Part shown: one piece after another, positions 60,602-64,000 of the stretch
How positions within the stretch are numbered: the first letter of the stretch is position 1
Layout: every line of letters starts with the position of its first letter
Assembly: GCA_011316305.1 (NCBI GenBank)
Contig: SAUG01000055.1
Location: 248,001-312,000, forward strand
Length of the DNA stretch: 64,000 bases
Direction of reading: 5' to 3'
Source: Rusavskia elegans
Taxonomy: Eukaryota > Ascomycota > Lecanoromycetes > Teloschistales > Teloschistaceae
Program-made: the position numbers and the translations under genes
Notes under the pieces: model-generated
Databases searched by the model: none
What the model saw: only the letters and a program-made list of their open reading frames with translations
What the model was told of the DNA's origin: nothing

Positions 60602-62459
60602 ACTAAAAATAACTACGTAAAGCAGTTAATTTACTAGAATATCTACTAAGCGATTGAAAAGAAAAGTAATTTACTTTATAGTTATAAGTTTAAGCTATAC
60701 GCTAGCGAATTTAAAGAAAGATTTCGTTACTAGATATTTCTTTTTTTAATATTACTTCAGCTTCTACCGAGCGTTTAAATACCTTCCTATATTATCGGTA
60801 TAGCGTCTAAACGATCTATTATCCTAGTTTAAACTAAGAATTAGAACTAGTAGATCGTAATTATTAAAGCTAAAGTAGTTTAAATACGTATTTAAAACTA
60901 TATCGATCCTTCTTAATCTAATAAGTTTTAATAAAGATAAAAATTAACCTTTCCGGCGTATATTCCGCCGATAGAAATACCTCAAATAACTATAGTAACC
61001 TAGGAATAAATTAATATAATATAGAAAGTTTATAAAAATATTAAATAACGCTATAAGCAATCCTATAATAGATATAAAGAAGAACGGAAAGTAATCGCTA
61101 GTATAGTCGACTATATTTACGAAAATATTTTAGTAGTAAATCTAGTATTCTTTAGATTTATTAAACTTTATCTATAGAATCTACTACGAATACTATAATC
61201 TAAAATTATATCTACCGATTCTATTAAAATTATAGAAATAAAGTAATAGTATAAAAAGCAATCTATAGATTTTATACGAAACTAAAATATTAAATTATAG
61301 TTCGATAAATATTTATAGATATATTTTTAGATTAAATATATTAAAGTATTAGAAATTAAAAATACTAGAAATATATTAATGAATTTCGGCTTTATTATCT
61401 ATAATCTAGCTTTTTTACTTTTATAAAACTATAAGTTTAGACTAGATTCTATTACGGATTATAAAGAATAATATTATTAACTTATCGAGGAGTTTTATAA
61501 CTACGTTCGCCTATATAATCTTAAAGTTTCTAACGTCTATACTATATTTATTACTATAGAAGGATATAATAGTAATAATAATACGGATAAAGATAAGAGT
61601 AAAAGGAAAAGTAAAGAAAAAATAGAAATCCTTCGTTTAAAGATAATAATAAACCGCTAAAATACGTCTATAGTCTAAAGTATTTTTTTAAAAAATACTA
61701 CTATATTATAGAATATTTCGGAAAAAATTATCCGAAGAAACTAGCTAGTTTTAAATTTAAAGTAGTAAAAATAAAAAAGATTAAAAATAAACTCGACAGC
61801 GATAAAAAAATACGGAAGAAATATAAATATTCCAATTAATATATTAAAGAAAAATATAAAAATAGTAAAAAAGATAATAAATTAGTATCTACTAGCGTTT
61901 TATTAACTATATTTCTAGAAACCTTTATCGCTAAATATTTTCTTCGCTTATTTTAGGTCTTTAACGGTAGTTTAGTAATTAATCTATATAATAATACCAT
62001 AGCCTACCGTTTTTTTAAAGACTGAAACTATACTAATAGTTTATATATTATTATAGGCGAAGGATCTATATCTATTATAGTATACGGAAATATTATAGTT
62101 AATATTAATTCGTTAAATAATAAAATATCGTTAAAACTCTCTAATATAAACTACATTTCTAATTTTATAACTAATTTAATTTTAGAAAAATATATATAAA
62201 AGAAAGGTAATTTTTTTAAAAATTCTAGAATTCTTCGTATTAAATATAATAGAAAGACTATTATTAAATATAAACGAAATAGCGAGTTATCTATACAAGA
62301 AAATAATATAAATAGATATAAAAACGTCGTTCTAATATTTATCGCTATAGCTAAATTAGATATAACTAAAAACTAGTACTAACTCTTCATTTATATCGCC
62401 GATAAAACTATCTAATATTTATAGTAAATAGCTAAAAAGATAGAGATTATAGATAAAAC

Positions 62460-62889
62460 TAGACTGGCTACTTCGGGTCGAATCGATTCGACTCGCTAAA
62501 CGGTCGGGTCCGGGTCAAATCCGAGTTAAACCCGGATATCCGCTAAGCCTTTTTATTTAATTATATAATAATATAATATATTAATTAATCTATTAATTAA
62601 TTATTTATAGAAGTAATATTATTAAATAATATAATTAATCCAACTAGGACCTTTCTAGCTAGCGTAGTTAATTAATTAGAATTTTTTTAAATTATTCGTA
62701 TAATTTTTATACTAGAATTATACTTTTATACTAGAGCTTAGCGCTAAAATCTAGTTTTAGCGAATCGGGTCGGGTTAGTTAATTCGGGTTTAAAATCCGG
62801 TCGGGTCGGATTATATTTTAGTCTAATCTGACTCGGGTCGGGTCGGATTAACTAATCCGGGTTCGAAATCCGACCCGACGGCCAGCCTA
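62460..62889. mobile_element. Short non-autonomous hAT element (430 bp)
   Basis: The ends are TAGACTGGCTACTTCGGGTC and (reverse complement) TAGGCTGGCCGTCGGGTCGG, flanked by a perfect 8-bp duplication gataaaac (62452-62459 and 62890-62897). Its left end matches the right end of the 2509-bp element and vice versa, so it lies in the opposite orientation. It keeps only the subterminal GGGTCGG arrays and a short AT-rich core, so it cannot code for a transposase. Confidence 0.88.
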
Positions 62890-64000
62890 GATAAAACCAA
62901 GGTACTATTAACTAATAAATATATAATATACGCTGTCTCTAAAATCTATTAGATTATTTAAACTTTTTTATATAAATTAAAGGACTCCGACGAACCTTTC
63001 TATCGTATTATCTATGATTTAATTCTAATAGTATTATAAGCTATTTGAATTATCTAAAATTTATATAGAATTCAGTGGATATAAAAATACTAGCCGATAG
63101 TACCGGCTAACTAATACGTTGACTAAGCCCCGTTAACCGCGGTTTATTAGCTCTACGAGATTCGTTACCTGATTAGATCTAGCGTTCAATCTTATTCGCT
63201 TATTTATAGATAAGCTTTCCATTTATATAGAAATATTAAGCTATTATTATTATTTTAAATCGATCTATAATAATTAGTATTAATAAAATATTTATTTATA
63301 GGTTTTATATAATATATATATTGCGTTTATAAATACTGATTCCTGTTTATAAATACTAATAATACTAGTAACGTTATCCGTATTCTCGAAGATACTAATT
63401 ATTTTAATTAAATATATTTTATTAGCAGTATTTACTAAATAATTACCGTTTTTTACTAATTATACCTTATATATTTAGGTACGATAGGAATTAACCGGTT
63501 TATTAATTAGACTTTAATTAATTATAATAGCGATAGACGAGTTATTTCTATTTCTCGACGATAATACTATCTTTTTCGGGTACCAACTCGTCGAATTTAT
63601 AGATAAAACCGATTCTAGATATAATAAATTTATTAGACTTTATATATAATAATTATAGCGACTTTAAATCTTCTAGAACTAAAGTAGATAACGCTATAAA
63701 CGCTAAAATAAGATTATTTTCCCGGCTATCTCGATCGCCTAGATAGCCCGATAAATAGTTAAATAGTAGAGCTATAACGCGAACTAGTATTAAATACTTT
63801 AGAAGAAGTATAATAGAGTTTCGGAATAATTCTATATATATATAAGCCCTCGTAAATTATTAAATCTCTTCTAAAAGTAAAGAAAAGGAAGATATAGTTA
63901 ATAAAGCTCTAGCGGACCTTCCTACTTTATCTAAAACGGATATAAGCCGGAAACTAAATACAGCGCGAAGCCGTAGCTCTAATTCTATAATAATATAATT

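Larger units (their letters stand above)
57715..64000 (+). mobile_element. RIP-degraded Copia LTR retrotransposon, running off the window
   Basis: The sequence turns sharply AT-rich at about 57715 (TGTATGGCGGGATTAT, a plausible LTR start). Through stops, plus-strand translation shows Copia order. A gag part carries a ruined zinc-knuckle segment near 61655-61740. A protease-like stretch lies near 61960-62170 (IGEGSI, LKLSNINYISNFITNLI). A GAG-pre-integrase-like region lies near 62200-62450, and the start of integrase follows 62900 (EPFYRIIYDLI). Nearly every codon is biased to TpA-containing ones, as expected from RIP. Two hAT elements interrupt it (58093-60601 and 62460-62889). The reverse transcriptase and 3' LTR would lie beyond the window. 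LTR limits are not resolved. Confidence 0.7.

Noticed and set aside
57720..64000. Search for CRISPR-like or tandem satellite arrays in the AT-rich end
   Set aside because: The repeated GGGTCGG motifs are confined to transposon ends and have no regular spacer length.

Overview
The window looks like a stretch of an accessory chromosome region from a filamentous ascomycete (Pezizomycotina). The evidence is: short introns (about 49-82 nt) with CTAAC/CTGAC-type branch sites; gene families typical of these fungi (HET domain, fungal rhodopsin-like membrane protein, C2H2-ankyrin proteins, MFS sugar transporter); a Tad-like LINE; and extremely TpA-rich, CpA-poor transposon blocks that look like repeat-induced point mutation (RIP). 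I cannot name the species. Exon structures were built by hand from reading frames and splice signals. In nearly every gene with a fully resolved structure, the exon lengths add up to a multiple of three.

Layout. 1-8.4 kb: a divergent pair, a DUF7580-like protein (minus, cut by the window edge) and a 1206-residue C2H2 zinc-finger/ankyrin protein (plus), then a coiled-coil protein. 8.8-13.3 kb: mitochondrial enoyl thioester reductase (ETR1 type) and a RING protein whose RING is split by a long insertion. 15-22 kb: a secreted protein with a broken frame, and a large secreted polysaccharide deacetylase with three N-terminal modules. 23-39 kb: HET-domain protein, nine-exon MFS sugar transporter, short ankyrin protein, an orphan protein of about 850 residues, and a rhodopsin-like integral membrane protein. 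39-42.5 kb: no convincing gene.

42.5-48.5 kb is a nested transposon block. A Tad-like LINE on the minus strand lacks its reverse transcriptase and is split by a 3.16-kb RIP-degraded hAT element with a near-perfect 8-bp target duplication. Its 5' fragment also carries a 127-bp TA-flanked MITE. The housekeeping valyl-tRNA synthetase gene follows at 49.2-52.4 kb. Behind it are a small BRCT-like minus-strand fragment, a TPR pseudogene (53.9-54.4 kb) and a second secreted protein related to the one at 15 kb. That gene is cut at 57.7 kb by a RIP-degraded Copia retrotransposon running off the window. Inside the Copia sit two members of another hAT family (2509 bp and 430 bp, opposite orientations), each with 8-bp target duplications.

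Functionally the window mixes housekeeping islands (ValRS, enoyl reductase) with proteins of the kind seen in fungal self/non-self recognition and surface sensing (DUF7580, HET, ankyrin/C2H2, TPR remnant, rhodopsin-like). It also holds secreted or wall-acting proteins and decaying transposons. No CRISPR array, rRNA or convincing tRNA gene was seen.
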